DNA of 48,796 nucleotides from a virus. The stretch is taken from positions 1-48,796 of IMG/VR virus record IMGVR_UViG_3300027714_002787, one strand, 5' to 3'. Position numbers and translations under genes: made by a program. Shown in pieces: positions 23,802-33,889 of this stretch. Position 1 is the stretch's first letter. Every line of letters starts with the position of its first letter. Below the pieces are notes generated by a model that was not told where the DNA came from, searched no databases, and worked only from the letters and a program-made list of their open reading frames with translations.

Positions 23802-23809
23802 TATATTTG
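23802..23809 (+). promoter_or_regulatory. Promoter -7 element before the auxiliary head gene
   Basis: TATATTTG directly follows the terminator T-run and matches TAnnTTTG; the ATG is at 23843. This is a terminator-promoter pair that insulates one gene. Confidence 0.5.
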
Positions 23810-23842
23810 CACTTTATTAACCCATTAAAACCTTTTTATAAA

Positions 23843-24121
23843 ATGGAAAAATTTATCAAAGTTACAAATGCTCCTATTACTAATGCATTAATTAGTCTTA
23901 GCGGAGTAAAATCAATCGGTACAACAAGTGCAACTGCAACAACAGTTGTAATCAAGTACATGGATGGAACAGCTACTACAGTAACAACTGCAGCACAAGT
24001 TGCTCACAATGTTTATAATGCTATTGTTATTGCTCATGAAGCTGCTTTAGTTACAAGTTGGACAAGACCAATGTATTCTATTGCATTGCCTAAAGCTGTA
24101 ACAAGTATTGTAAATGCTTAA
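23843..24121 (+). CDS. Small beta-rich auxiliary capsid-type protein, 92 aa
   Basis: A 92-aa protein MEKFIKVTNAPITNALISLSG, rich in Thr, Val and Ala with beta alternation (SATATTVVIKYMDGTATTVT), ending SIALPKAVTSIVNA. A longer frame from 23786 starts inside the upstream terminator/promoter and is rejected. The gene stands alone between two terminators with its own promoter, which suggests high separate expression, as for capsid auxiliary or decoration proteins. Assignment is by context and resemblance. Confidence 0.65.
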   Translation: MEKFIKVTNAPITNALISLSGVKSIGTTSATATTVVIKYMDGTATTVTTAAQVAHNVYNAIVIAHEAALVTSWTRPMYSIALPKAVTSIVNA

Positions 24122-24148
24122 TTAGTTTAAGTATATCAGTAAATAAAG

Positions 24149-24184
24149 AGAGGTCTACAAATAAAGTGGGCCTCTTTTTTTTTA
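24149..24184 (+). terminator. Intrinsic terminator
   Basis: AGAGGTCTAC (24149-24158) pairs with GTGGGCCTCT (24166-24175) over 10 bp with two U-G pairs, 7-base A/T loop, then a run of Ts to 24183. The T-run merges into the next promoter. Confidence 0.88.
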
Positions 24185-24185
24185 T

Positions 24186-24193
24186 TATCTTTG
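24186..24193 (+). promoter_or_regulatory. Promoter -7 element for the tail operon
   Basis: TATCTTTG in TTATTATCTTTGTAAAAA, immediately after the terminator, 18 bases before ATG 24212. It probably drives the long tail operon 24212-34729. Confidence 0.75.
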
Positions 24194-24211
24194 TAAAAAT
24201 GTTTAAATAAT

Positions 24212-25165
24212 ATGGCTGCATCAATAAACGAAGTAAGAAATACTGTATTAGCAATAGCGAATAAAAATAACTACGGATATATATCTCCTCAGGACTTTAA
24301 CCTTTATGCTAAACAAGCTCAAATGGATATGTTTGAGGATTACTTTTATTCATATAATAATTGGATTAATAGAGAAAATGGAAGAACTTCAGGGACAGGA
24401 TATGCAAATATAACCAAGGGGTTAGTTGAGGTAATAGATGGGTTTTCAACTCAAGTTTTTTTAGCTCAAAATATTTCTAATACTTTCTCTTTACCTAATG
24501 ATTTTTATTTAATTAATAAATTATTTTATTATTCTACCCCTTTATTTACAGGAACCGCAACAACTGTACTTGCTAATTCATTGGTAGATTTTAATGCTGT
24601 AGGATGGAATACAATACCAGCATCATCTCCAACACCTAAAATAGGATCGTTAATAGTAAACACAACTACCTTAAAACAAGCTTATGTTACTGGAGTTGTA
24701 AGTACAACTCAAATAACTTTAAGTGATAATATATTTAATGTTATTGGAGAATCTTATATAATATATTCTAACACTAATATTAGGGAGGTGGAACGAGTAA
24801 GTCAAAATAAAATATTTTTGTTAACTAATTCTATGTTAACAGCACCAACTAAAACTTATCCAGCATATGTATTAGGTGGTAATATAGTTACTATATATCC
24901 TTCTACAATTTTAAATGCTGGAGATATACAAGCTCAATATGTAAGGTATCCACTTTCTCCAAGATGGACATACTTAAATTTAGGATTAGGAGAGCCACAA
25001 TTTGATCCAACACAATCTGACTTTCAAGAGTTTGAATTACCAGATTCTGATGAGCCTACGTTAATAGCAAAAATTTGTCAGTATGTAGGAATAGAAATTA
25101 GAGAGGCTGATGTTTATAATTTTGGGGCAACTGAAGAAGGTAACGATACACAAGAAACAAGTTAA
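24212..25165 (+). CDS. Tail ring / head-tail connector protein, 317 aa
   Basis: A 317-aa protein opening MAASINEVRNTVLAIANKNN, then GYISPQDFNLYAKQAQMDMF, a start I associate with crAss-like connector (ring) proteins. A beta-rich insert occupies about 105-215 (IGSLIVNTTTLKQAYVTGVV). The C-terminal part has AQYVRYPLSPRWTYLNLGLG and EPTLIAKICQYVGIEIREAD. It would form part of the ring stack between portal and tail. The next gene (25168) follows within two bases and looks like the partner ring protein. Confidence 0.7.
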   Translation: MAASINEVRNTVLAIANKNNYGYISPQDFNLYAKQAQMDMFEDYFYSYNNWINRENGRTSGTGYANITKGLVEVIDGFSTQVFLAQNISNTFSLPNDFYLINKLFYYSTPLFTGTATTVLANSLVDFNAVGWNTIPASSPTPKIGSLIVNTTTLKQAYVTGVVSTTQITLSDNIFNVIGESYIIYSNTNIREVERVSQNKIFLLTNSMLTAPTKTYPAYVLGGNIVTIYPSTILNAGDIQAQYVRYPLSPRWTYLNLGLGEPQFDPTQSDFQEFELPDSDEPTLIAKICQYVGIEIREADVYNFGATEEGNDTQETS

Positions 25166-25167
25166 CT

Positions 25168-26088
25168 ATGGCATATATTACAGATTATCAATACTATGAA
25201 AACGGAGGAGTTATTCCTGAAGACGCTAACTGGGGTTCTTATCAATATGTAACATTAGAAAATATTGTAAATAATTTTATGTTAATGTATCAAGGTAATA
25301 ATGAAATTATAAATAATATAAATCGTTATCAAGTTATATTTCATGCAAAGAGAGGAATTCAAGAATTGAATTACGATGCAATGAAAGAAATAAAAATATT
25401 AGAATTACAAGTTTGTGATCAGTTAAGATTTGTGTTACCACCAGATTATGTTAATTGGGTAAGGATATCAGAAATGAGAGATGGAATGTTATTTCCTTTA
25501 ACAGAAAATATTCAAACCAATTGGAGTGGAGCTTATTTGCAAGATCATGACTGTAAAGTATTATTTGATATAGATGGAAATGTTATTAAACCTCATGATT
25601 CTTTCTTTGATATAGAAAGGTTGGCTGGTAAACAACAAAACATGTATTTAGGTAGTGGTCCTTATAATGGTCAGATGGGATGGAATGTAGATGGTAATTG
25701 GTGTTTTGATTATAATGTGCAAGGACGATTCGGATTAAATACAGAAACTGCAAATGTAAATCCTACTTTTAGTATTAATAAAAAAGGAGGTGTAATTAAT
25801 TTTACATCAGTAATGTCAGGTAAGTATGTGGTATTAGAATATGTTTCTGATGGAATGGAAAATGGTGATGATTCAAACGTGAGTGTAAATAAAATGTTTG
25901 AAGATTTTATATATGCATATATTAAATACGCTATTTTAAATAGTAGACATGGAGCTCAAGAATATATTATCAATAGAGCAAGAAAAGATAAATCATCTTT
26001 ATTAAGAAATGCTAAAATAAGATTAAGTAATATACACCCAGGGAGGCTTCTAATGAATATGAGGGGTCAGAATAAATTGATAAAATAA
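25168..26088 (+). CDS. Tail ring / connector protein, 306 aa
   Basis: A 306-aa protein MAYITDYQYYENGGVIPEDA with features shared by crAss-like ring proteins: VIFHAKRGIQELNYDAMKEI, then LELQVCDQLRFVLPPDYVNW ('xLxLPPDYVxW') and a C-terminal helical segment (FIYAYIKYAILNSRHGAQEY) with a basic tail. Probably assembles with the preceding ring protein as a dodecameric connector. It ends one base before the start of the 1741-aa muzzle gene. Confidence 0.75.
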   Translation: MAYITDYQYYENGGVIPEDANWGSYQYVTLENIVNNFMLMYQGNNEIINNINRYQVIFHAKRGIQELNYDAMKEIKILELQVCDQLRFVLPPDYVNWVRISEMRDGMLFPLTENIQTNWSGAYLQDHDCKVLFDIDGNVIKPHDSFFDIERLAGKQQNMYLGSGPYNGQMGWNVDGNWCFDYNVQGRFGLNTETANVNPTFSINKKGGVINFTSVMSGKYVVLEYVSDGMENGDDSNVSVNKMFEDFIYAYIKYAILNSRHGAQEYIINRARKDKSSLLRNAKIRLSNIHPGRLLMNMRGQNKLIK

Positions 26089-26089
26089 T

Positions 26090-29000
26090 ATGGCACAATC
26101 ACGTACTGATTTCATAGCTGGGAAGATGAATAAAACGGTGGACGAAAGGTTAGTTCCACAAGGAGAATATGTAGACGCTTTAAATGTTAGGTTAGGATCT
26201 ACTGAGGGTACTGAAATAGGCGCTGTAGAGAACTCTAAGGGAAATACTCTTCTTACAGATGTTCAGTATGGTGGATCCACCTTAAGTCCTGCAGCAAGGA
26301 CTATAGGAGTTTATGAGGATGGGGTTAATGAGACTCTATACTGGTTTATAAATGATCCTTCTAATGCAAACTCTGTAGTAACGGGAAAAGTAGATTTAAT
26401 AGTTTCTTATAATACAAACACTTCTACTTTAATATATCATGTTATTAGTACATCTGTTTTAAATTTTGATAAAGAGTTTTTAATAACAGGAGTTAGTAAA
26501 ATAGAAAATCTTTTATTTTTTACTGATGATTTAAATCCTCCAAGAGTTATAAATGTACAAAAATCACCACCAGGATATTTACAGCCTTTTGCAAATATAG
26601 ATCTGTTAGTAGAAGAAGATATTAGTGTAATTGTAAAACCACCAGGTTATGAATATTACGATCCTCTTACACAAGTTGCTCCTTTAGGAACACCTCATGT
26701 AGAATTACTTGATATTCTACCACCAGATCAAGATAACCCTTTATACCCTAATCAAATTACTGTTGGAGGGGAACAGAATTATATAAAAACAAGATTTTTA
26801 TCTTTTGCATACAGATATAGATATGAGGATGGTGGGTATAGTGCTATATCTTTATTTTCACTTCCAGCATTTCAACCCGAATCATTTCAATTTAGTATTC
26901 AAAACTATTTAAATGCTGGTATGTTTAATAGGTACAATGCCTGTAATGTTACCTTTTCTACAGGACCGAAACAGGTAGTAGAAGTAGATTTACTTTATAA
27001 GCAGACAACAAGTAATGTTATATATGTAATTAAAAGATATAACAAGGTAGATGAAGGATGGTCAAATAATGACTTTCACACAATTCTATTTGATAACAGT
27101 GAAATATATACGACATTAGGGTCAGATGAATTATTAAGATTATATGATAATGTACCAAGAATTGCTAAGGCTCAAACTATTCAAGGTAATAGATTGATTT
27201 ATGGTAATTATGTAGATGGGTATGATATTAAAGATGCTCCAGGTGGAAATGAAATAAGGATAGAATATAATACACAACCTTTTTCAGAAGATATTGCAGG
27301 AGAAAAAATAGGTGATGCTGGAGCTACTAATCCTATCGTTTCTTCTTCACCCTATACTATATCAGGTACTTCAGTTTCAGGACAAGATTCTGTACTTACA
27401 TGGGATCTTTCAGCGGCTAATATTGTAGGTGGAATTCCAATAGGAACAGTGTTTAATTTTAGATTTGAAATAGCTACAACTACTACAATAAGTGGATTTA
27501 ATCAGCAATCTCCATTTACTATAAGCATGACATTTACTGCAGATCAAGTTTATGCAGATGCTACCGCTATGTGTGCTTCTCAAGAATTTAGAAATAGAAT
27601 AGGAGGGTCTATAGGTCAAAATCAAGGAATAATGTCAGACCTTTATCCTTGTAATAATTCTGATTCAGGAGCTACATTATCAGATAAATTTTATGGAGAG
27701 GCAGCAGAAATAATTACAGGAACTGCTTTTGAATTAGTTAATGGTGGTAGAGACGCTGCAGACGCATGTACTCCATCACTATTTCCTGCGCCATGTAATA
27801 CTACTATTATGGGTTCTGGAACAACTTCCTGTGGTCCAGCAAGTAGTATTACATGTTTAATTGCTACTTTAACAGATGATACTGCTGGTGTAGATTTTAC
27901 TGATCCACTTCAATTTCCACCAAATGGTATTGCTGTAGGAGATATAGTTAAAGACAATACAACAGGGTTTACTGCAGAAGTAATAGGTCTTACAGGAACT
28001 CAGCAGTTAAGTATAGTTAACATAGTAACTCCTGTTGGAGCTATAAATGACGCTGTAGCATTATTAGAGGTGTCAGGCGCTGACTATCAAGTATTTTCAG
28101 GAGGGGCAGGAACAGCTTCTTGTTCTCCACAGGGGTTTACATATATTTCTGATGCAACTACTCCAGATGGATTTAGTATTGCTCTTCCTGCTACTCAATA
28201 TTATGATGGAACAACTTCAGAATATATATACTATAATTTTGTACCCTACGGATGTACAGCTGGATACTTTCTAACCTCTGATCAAGGTAGTTTACACTCT
28301 AATAGAGATTATGAGACAGGGATTGTTTATATGGATGATCAGGGTAGAGCGTCTACTGTATTAGTAAGTAATGAGAATACCACATTTTTTGATCCTCAGA
28401 CATCTGTTTTAAAAAATAAAATAAAAGTAACTCTTGATAATAAACCTCCATACTGGGCTACAAAATATAAGTTTGTAGTTAAACCAAGTGAGGGTACTTA
28501 TTTTACTATATTTTCTAATATATTTTACCCTCAAGATGGTTCTGGAAAAGATCCATCTAATGTAGAAAATGCTAATGACCCAAGTTTAGTATGGTTTAAG
28601 TTGGATGGTAATAATCAGAATTTAGTAAAAGTAGGTGATGAGCTTATAGTAAAAGTAGATACAGCAGGGCCTGTTTTAGATGAAGAGAAAACTACGGTGT
28701 TAGCAATTGAATCTTTTAGTTCTCAAGGTATTACAAAAAATTCTTTAAAAGGATTATACATGTTACTTAAGCCAGGAGGATGGACTATTGAATCTACTAA
28801 ACAAAATTACTTTAGAGGAGCAAAAAATAAAGATGCTGATGATAAAGGAAATTTTACAAAAGGATGTATTAATAATTATTCTCTTAATGTGGATGAATCA
28901 TCAACAGTAAATCCTAAAGTACCTTATGATATTCCTGCTGGATCAAGTATTAGGATAAAAATTAGTAACTGGCGTGGTGGTGGTGGTGGTAATTGTGATA

Positions 29001-31315
29001 GTAAAAAATTAAAATATGACAAAAGTTTTGTGTCAACAACTGACTACCCAGATTTTCATGCATGGTCAGTAGGTGATGATTTACAAAGCCAAATGAATAA
29101 AGCTAATTCTTCTACAGCTTATGAGATGGACATTGAATTTAATCCTGCTCTTGCTGGTGGTGGATGTGTTTCTACTCAATTTAAAGCTGTGTGTAAGGTA
29201 AGAAAAGATGGTAATGGAGGAATGTATTTTGTAAACTCCTGTGGTATAGCAAGATGTTGGGAATGGACAGAATATTATAATGGTCACTGTCAGACTCTTA
29301 TTGAAGTAACAAGAGGTGGGTCATTATTAGTGTGGGAGACAGTTCCTTTAGATGCTGATCCAAATTTATTTTATGATGCTTCAGATTTATTAGATATTAA
29401 ATCTGCTACTCCAGGTGGTACTCGAAACCACATGGCTGATAGAACTTTTGTACCAGGGCCTAATACATATACTTTTGATGATGGAGGGCAAAATCAAAAT
29501 ATAGATTTAGGAGTTCCTTTAATTACAAACTTAGATTTTATAAACTGTTTTACATTTGGGAATGGAGTAGAAAGTTTTAGAATTAATGATAGCCCTTCAG
29601 GAAAAACATTTAGTTTAGGAGAAAGAGTTTTAGCTGTTTCTAATCAAGATTTTAAAGAGGCAGATCGTTTTGCTGGAATGACATATAGCGGAGTATATAG
29701 TGATTCTAATAATTCTAATAATTTAAATGAATTTAACTTAGGATTAGTTAATTATAAAGACTTAGAAACTTCATTTGGACCTATACAAATATTACATTCC
29801 AGAGAGACTGATATACTTACTTTACAAGAAGATAGAATATCTTATGTATTAGCAAAAAAGAATGTTATTACTGATTCTACTGGCGGAGGAGCTATTTCCT
29901 CTGTGCCTGAAGTTTTAGGAACGCAAATTGCAAGAATAGAAGAATTTGGTATTAGTTTTAATCCTGAAAGTTTTTCTGCTTGGGGAGAACAAATATTTTT
30001 TACAGATACTAAAAGAGGATCCGTTATTAATTTAAGAGGGTCAGATAGAGGTAATGATAAAATTGAAATTGTTTCTCGTTATGGTATGAACTCATGGTTT
30101 AGAGATAGATTTAACGCTACCCTAACAAGCCAAAAATTAGGTGCTTACGACCCTTACATGAATGAGTATGTATTAACTATAAATAATGAATCAGTTCCAA
30201 GACCAAAATCTAAACTTCCTTGTGGTACTACTATTAGTCAATTAGGTAATTCTGGAACTCTTACTTATGATGTTGATTTAGGATTAAATATAGGAGATAT
30301 TAATATTCCTTATACTGTAACTTTAGGTAGTATTACTATTAATGTAACTTGGAATGGAGTGGTTTATAGTTCAGGAGTTTTAACACCAGCATCAACTTCA
30401 ACTTTTAGTTTTGCAAAAACAACTAACGCTCCAACAATTGCAGAAGTAGAGATTGTAGCTTCAGTAGCAAGTACTTATGACATTGAAGTAGAGTGTGCTC
30501 CTGAAATTCCTGTAACAATTATACAGGTAGTGGTTAACTCACCTAATTATGATACCCAAACTATACACACTAATTATAGCTGTACTGATGGTTCATATAT
30601 TAGTCCCTTTACAGGAATATCTCCTTCAATATTAGTTATACCTCAACCTTCTGAATATCTAATAAGTAATGGGTTTAGAGGTGTAGGTAATTTTCCATAT
30701 GATGGTTGGGATGTAACACTTAGAACTGAACAAATAAATCCTGATAATTTTAATTTTGATCCAAATATTCATAAGCTTAAAATATTATCTTCTAATACCC
30801 TATACACTAATAGTAATGCAGATATAAATGCATTGTTAGCGGCTTCAAGTGTAGCGGGAGGTGGTGTATATACTAATCCATCAGTTGGAATATTTCAAGC
30901 AACTGAGACAGCATTTAGTATGCCACTTGGTAATCTATATGTATATTTAGTTTGGGAGTTTGTTTTTGAAAATAGTCAAACAGTATGTTACTGTTCTACA
31001 AGTGCACAAGATGCGTGTTGTGACTGTATACTGCCATGTGAAACAGCTTACTTTAGTCCTCAAGTGCAAGGTCAAACTGGAGTCTGTAGTATAAATATTA
31101 ATAGTCCAGGAAATCTTGGTCAATTAGGATTTAATGGAACAGGATCAATACCTACAATAGGAGATATTGTATTTGATTCAAGTAATTGTGATAATGGTAA
31201 TTATTTAGCTAATGGTTTTTATGTTGTAACTCCTGGTTCAACAGCTACAGTTCCTAAAAATTGGATTCAAATAGGTGTTAATGGTGAAGTAATAGGTTCA
31301 GGAGTATGTCCTTAA
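26090..31315 (+). CDS. Tail stabilization / muzzle protein, 1741 aa
   Basis: A giant beta-rich tail protein. Its start, DFIAGKMNKTVDERLVPQGE then YVDALNVRLGSTEGTEIGAV, is the hallmark of 'stabilization' or muzzle proteins of crAss-like and flavophage podoviruses. Later segments include LLFFTDDLNPPRVINV, the DPLTQVAPLG region, EFGISFNPESFSAWGEQIFF and TDTKRGSVINLRGSDRG, a beta-propeller-like platform. The last 250 residues become Cys-rich (YCSTSAQDACCDCILPCE). It would form the distal tail tube through which DNA and ejection proteins leave. No frameshift is seen. Confidence 0.88.
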   Translation: MAQSRTDFIAGKMNKTVDERLVPQGEYVDALNVRLGSTEGTEIGAVENSKGNTLLTDVQYGGSTLSPAARTIGVYEDGVNETLYWFINDPSNANSVVTGKVDLIVSYNTNTSTLIYHVISTSVLNFDKEFLITGVSKIENLLFFTDDLNPPRVINVQKSPPGYLQPFANIDLLVEEDISVIVKPPGYEYYDPLTQVAPLGTPHVELLDILPPDQDNPLYPNQITVGGEQNYIKTRFLSFAYRYRYEDGGYSAISLFSLPAFQPESFQFSIQNYLNAGMFNRYNACNVTFSTGPKQVVEVDLLYKQTTSNVIYVIKRYNKVDEGWSNNDFHTILFDNSEIYTTLGSDELLRLYDNVPRIAKAQTIQGNRLIYGNYVDGYDIKDAPGGNEIRIEYNTQPFSEDIAGEKIGDAGATNPIVSSSPYTISGTSVSGQDSVLTWDLSAANIVGGIPIGTVFNFRFEIATTTTISGFNQQSPFTISMTFTADQVYADATAMCASQEFRNRIGGSIGQNQGIMSDLYPCNNSDSGATLSDKFYGEAAEIITGTAFELVNGGRDAADACTPSLFPAPCNTTIMGSGTTSCGPASSITCLIATLTDDTAGVDFTDPLQFPPNGIAVGDIVKDNTTGFTAEVIGLTGTQQLSIVNIVTPVGAINDAVALLEVSGADYQVFSGGAGTASCSPQGFTYISDATTPDGFSIALPATQYYDGTTSEYIYYNFVPYGCTAGYFLTSDQGSLHSNRDYETGIVYMDDQGRASTVLVSNENTTFFDPQTSVLKNKIKVTLDNKPPYWATKYKFVVKPSEGTYFTIFSNIFYPQDGSGKDPSNVENANDPSLVWFKLDGNNQNLVKVGDELIVKVDTAGPVLDEEKTTVLAIESFSSQGITKNSLKGLYMLLKPGGWTIESTKQNYFRGAKNKDADDKGNFTKGCINNYSLNVDESSTVNPKVPYDIPAGSSIRIKISNWRGGGGGNCDSKKLKYDKSFVSTTDYPDFHAWSVGDDLQSQMNKANSSTAYEMDIEFNPALAGGGCVSTQFKAVCKVRKDGNGGMYFVNSCGIARCWEWTEYYNGHCQTLIEVTRGGSLLVWETVPLDADPNLFYDASDLLDIKSATPGGTRNHMADRTFVPGPNTYTFDDGGQNQNIDLGVPLITNLDFINCFTFGNGVESFRINDSPSGKTFSLGERVLAVSNQDFKEADRFAGMTYSGVYSDSNNSNNLNEFNLGLVNYKDLETSFGPIQILHSRETDILTLQEDRISYVLAKKNVITDSTGGGAISSVPEVLGTQIARIEEFGISFNPESFSAWGEQIFFTDTKRGSVINLRGSDRGNDKIEIVSRYGMNSWFRDRFNATLTSQKLGAYDPYMNEYVLTINNESVPRPKSKLPCGTTISQLGNSGTLTYDVDLGLNIGDINIPYTVTLGSITINVTWNGVVYSSGVLTPASTSTFSFAKTTNAPTIAEVEIVASVASTYDIEVECAPEIPVTIIQVVVNSPNYDTQTIHTNYSCTDGSYISPFTGISPSILVIPQPSEYLISNGFRGVGNFPYDGWDVTLRTEQINPDNFNFDPNIHKLKILSSNTLYTNSNADINALLAASSVAGGGVYTNPSVGIFQATETAFSMPLGNLYVYLVWEFVFENSQTVCYCSTSAQDACCDCILPCETAYFSPQVQGQTGVCSININSPGNLGQLGFNGTGSIPTIGDIVFDSSNCDNGNYLANGFYVVTPGSTATVPKNWIQIGVNGEVIGSGVCP

Positions 31316-31341
31316 TAAATAATAAAATAAAATAAAATAAA

Positions 31342-33876
31342 ATGTCAAATCCTTCGTGTAATAATCAAACTCAAGTATATTGGAACGGAACTTCTTTCTT
31401 TTCAGCTACTGCATTTTTTAGTGATTCTACTCTTACAACTCCTTCTCTTGACGGGTGGTATGCTTTTGGTGGTATGATTAGACAAATTTTAAACGGTGTT
31501 TTATTAAGTGCAGTTCCTTGTGACTCATGTGTAATCCCTTGTGGTGATCCCTTTATTTTTAATGGTGGAGGAACTGGTGAATACAATATCTCATTTGGTA
31601 TGGGATCCACTCCAGGAGCGGCTATTATTACTTTTAATACTGGTGTTAATCCAACAACTTATTTTCCTGTTCCAGATCAGTGTACCTGGACTTATGGTTC
31701 TCTTACTGCTTCTGAATACAGCTCTTTAACAGGAGGTTATATGAAAGGGCTTATTGGAGCTCCAGATGGACTTACTTACGCCTCACCTACACCATGTCTT
31801 TCTCCGCAAGGAGGGCCATTAATAACTGCAAATCTTGGAACTAATACTTTCCAGTCAAATGGAGGTATTTTTGATTATGATATATCATCTAATACTTTTC
31901 CTGTTACTGGTGTTACAGGTGCTTTAGGAAGTATAGTAAATCCTATTGGATGGACAGGATTAAGTAATAATACAGGTGAATTTCAATCTACATTATTAAA
32001 TTGGAATTGCTCAAGTAAAACAACACAAAATTGCGGAGGATCTAATATGTTAGGAGTACCATCAAGTCCTTATAATGATAACCTTCCTTTAGCTCCAAAC
32101 TTACAATCATTTTCTCCAGGAGGAAATACTCAGTGGTATGCTCCAGGAAATGAAACACGTAATAGTATAATGGTAGTACCATCTCCACCCAATACAACTT
32201 CTAATGTATTAACAGTATCTATTGTTGGTCCTTGCTCCAGCACATGGTGGGGAATTGATGTTACATGTCCATCTCCATTAACAAAATTACCAGCATCAAC
32301 TCAATTTGGTGATTTAGAAGAGCCTTCAATTGGGCAATTAAAAACACCACTTGCGGATGTTTGTGCTTATACATTAAATAGATTTATTTATCATGTTCCA
32401 GTAGATGCTTGGGGTAATGCTAACCCTAATTCTTTTTATCATGTGTCTGGAGATATTTTCCCTGACAGCCCTAATTTTGATCCAATTACTGGTCTTCCTT
32501 TAGGTCAGCCAAAAGGAGTTTTAGGATTAGGAGACTGGGTATTTGAAGATGAAAACGGAGTAACTCCTGTAGCTGTTGGTGTTTATAAAACTCAGTTTGA
32601 TGCATTAGATGGTTTAGGTATTCGTAGTTGGGCGGTACAAGTTGGTCCCAGAGAATATAAAGATACATATAATCCTGCAGGTGCAGTTATCAGTGCATTA
32701 CCACCTGAAGATTATGTTGGTCAGGTTTGGGGACCAGATTGGCCAGCAGGGATTACAGCTGCAGATGTGCAACTTACTGGAACGAGAGTCCCTGGTATAG
32801 TTAGATCAATTACTCCTTGTGATCCAATTGACTCTTTTGATTGTGATCCTACAACTGGAAATTGTTCGGATCCAGGTACAGGTTTAGGTCAGTACCTTAC
32901 ATTAGCTGATTGTAATGCTAATTGTAATCCACCTCAATCTTGGGATTGTGTTGGAGGAAACTGTGTAGATCCAGGTACAGGTTTAGGTCAGTACTCTACA
33001 TTATCTGCTTGTAATGCTGTTTGTACTCCTGTAGCTTCTTGCTCAGATTCTTTTGCTACAGGAACATTAGATCAAGGACAATATAATATAGATATGGATG
33101 CAGGTCCAACAACTGGAGCAGTGATTCTTCGTTTAGACCCATGGATTGTACCCGATAGATGCACATGGACGTATGATAGTGTTAGTGCATCTGAATATAG
33201 TTCTCCTATAAACGGGTATCTACAAGGATTTATAGGAACTGTTCAGGGTGGTGGCCCACTTGGCTGTGGAAACTCAAGTGTAGGTCAGGGAATACAAATA
33301 ACAAATGCAGCTGGGTCAGGAGGTGTAGCATTTAATGGTATTATATCTTCTTGGGATCCAAATACGTCAGCTTTTGTTCAAACCTCAGTAGGGGTAGTTA
33401 ATAATTTAATTGGTCCTATTGGTGATCAGGCTACTGGTGACGTAACTCTTGTTTCTGGGAACCCTCTTTCTCCACCACCAAATCCTTTAAGTATAGAGAC
33501 AGGTCCTGGATTCTGTATGATGGTAGTTCCAAAACCTTTTGCAACTCCATCATTAATACAAATACAGTTAGAAGGTCCTTGTGGAGATACAAAATTTAAT
33601 TTTGAAGCAAATTGCCCTGTTGAATTATCTTTAAAAAATCGTGGTGTTTTAGGCGGTATATGCCAAGCTTATACTACTAATTTTTATACAGCATCTCCAC
33701 ATACAACTGATGGATTAAGCCAATTCAATTTACAGGTTCATGACTGGGTGTTTGAAGATATAAACGGTGTAACTCCTTTACCTGCAGGTGATTATCCTGC
33801 AAGATTCCCAGGAGGTCCACATAAAATAATGACGGTATCAAGTAATGGAGTTATAACTGCACTTGTAGGATGCTAA
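31342..33876 (+). CDS. Cys-rich fibre/tail protein with internal duplication, 844 aa
   Basis: An 844-aa Gly/Pro/Cys-rich protein. A domain starting near residue 67 (CGDPFIFNGG; DQCTWTYGSLTASEYSSL near 113) is repeated near residue 567 (CSDSFATGTL; DRCTWTYDSVSASEYSSP near 605). Both copies run to a 'WVFEDENGVTP' or 'WVFEDINGVTP' segment near residues 400 and 800. Between the copies lie two 33-residue Cys repeats built on CSDPGTGLGQYLTLADCNAN. The gene is preceded by an AAAAT repeat leader. Probable extracellular tail or fibre component bound to the muzzle; the family is unknown. Confidence 0.7.
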   Translation: MSNPSCNNQTQVYWNGTSFFSATAFFSDSTLTTPSLDGWYAFGGMIRQILNGVLLSAVPCDSCVIPCGDPFIFNGGGTGEYNISFGMGSTPGAAIITFNTGVNPTTYFPVPDQCTWTYGSLTASEYSSLTGGYMKGLIGAPDGLTYASPTPCLSPQGGPLITANLGTNTFQSNGGIFDYDISSNTFPVTGVTGALGSIVNPIGWTGLSNNTGEFQSTLLNWNCSSKTTQNCGGSNMLGVPSSPYNDNLPLAPNLQSFSPGGNTQWYAPGNETRNSIMVVPSPPNTTSNVLTVSIVGPCSSTWWGIDVTCPSPLTKLPASTQFGDLEEPSIGQLKTPLADVCAYTLNRFIYHVPVDAWGNANPNSFYHVSGDIFPDSPNFDPITGLPLGQPKGVLGLGDWVFEDENGVTPVAVGVYKTQFDALDGLGIRSWAVQVGPREYKDTYNPAGAVISALPPEDYVGQVWGPDWPAGITAADVQLTGTRVPGIVRSITPCDPIDSFDCDPTTGNCSDPGTGLGQYLTLADCNANCNPPQSWDCVGGNCVDPGTGLGQYSTLSACNAVCTPVASCSDSFATGTLDQGQYNIDMDAGPTTGAVILRLDPWIVPDRCTWTYDSVSASEYSSPINGYLQGFIGTVQGGGPLGCGNSSVGQGIQITNAAGSGGVAFNGIISSWDPNTSAFVQTSVGVVNNLIGPIGDQATGDVTLVSGNPLSPPPNPLSIETGPGFCMMVVPKPFATPSLIQIQLEGPCGDTKFNFEANCPVELSLKNRGVLGGICQAYTTNFYTASPHTTDGLSQFNLQVHDWVFEDINGVTPLPAGDYPARFPGGPHKIMTVSSNGVITALVGC

Positions 33877-33889
33877 TAAATAAATAAAT

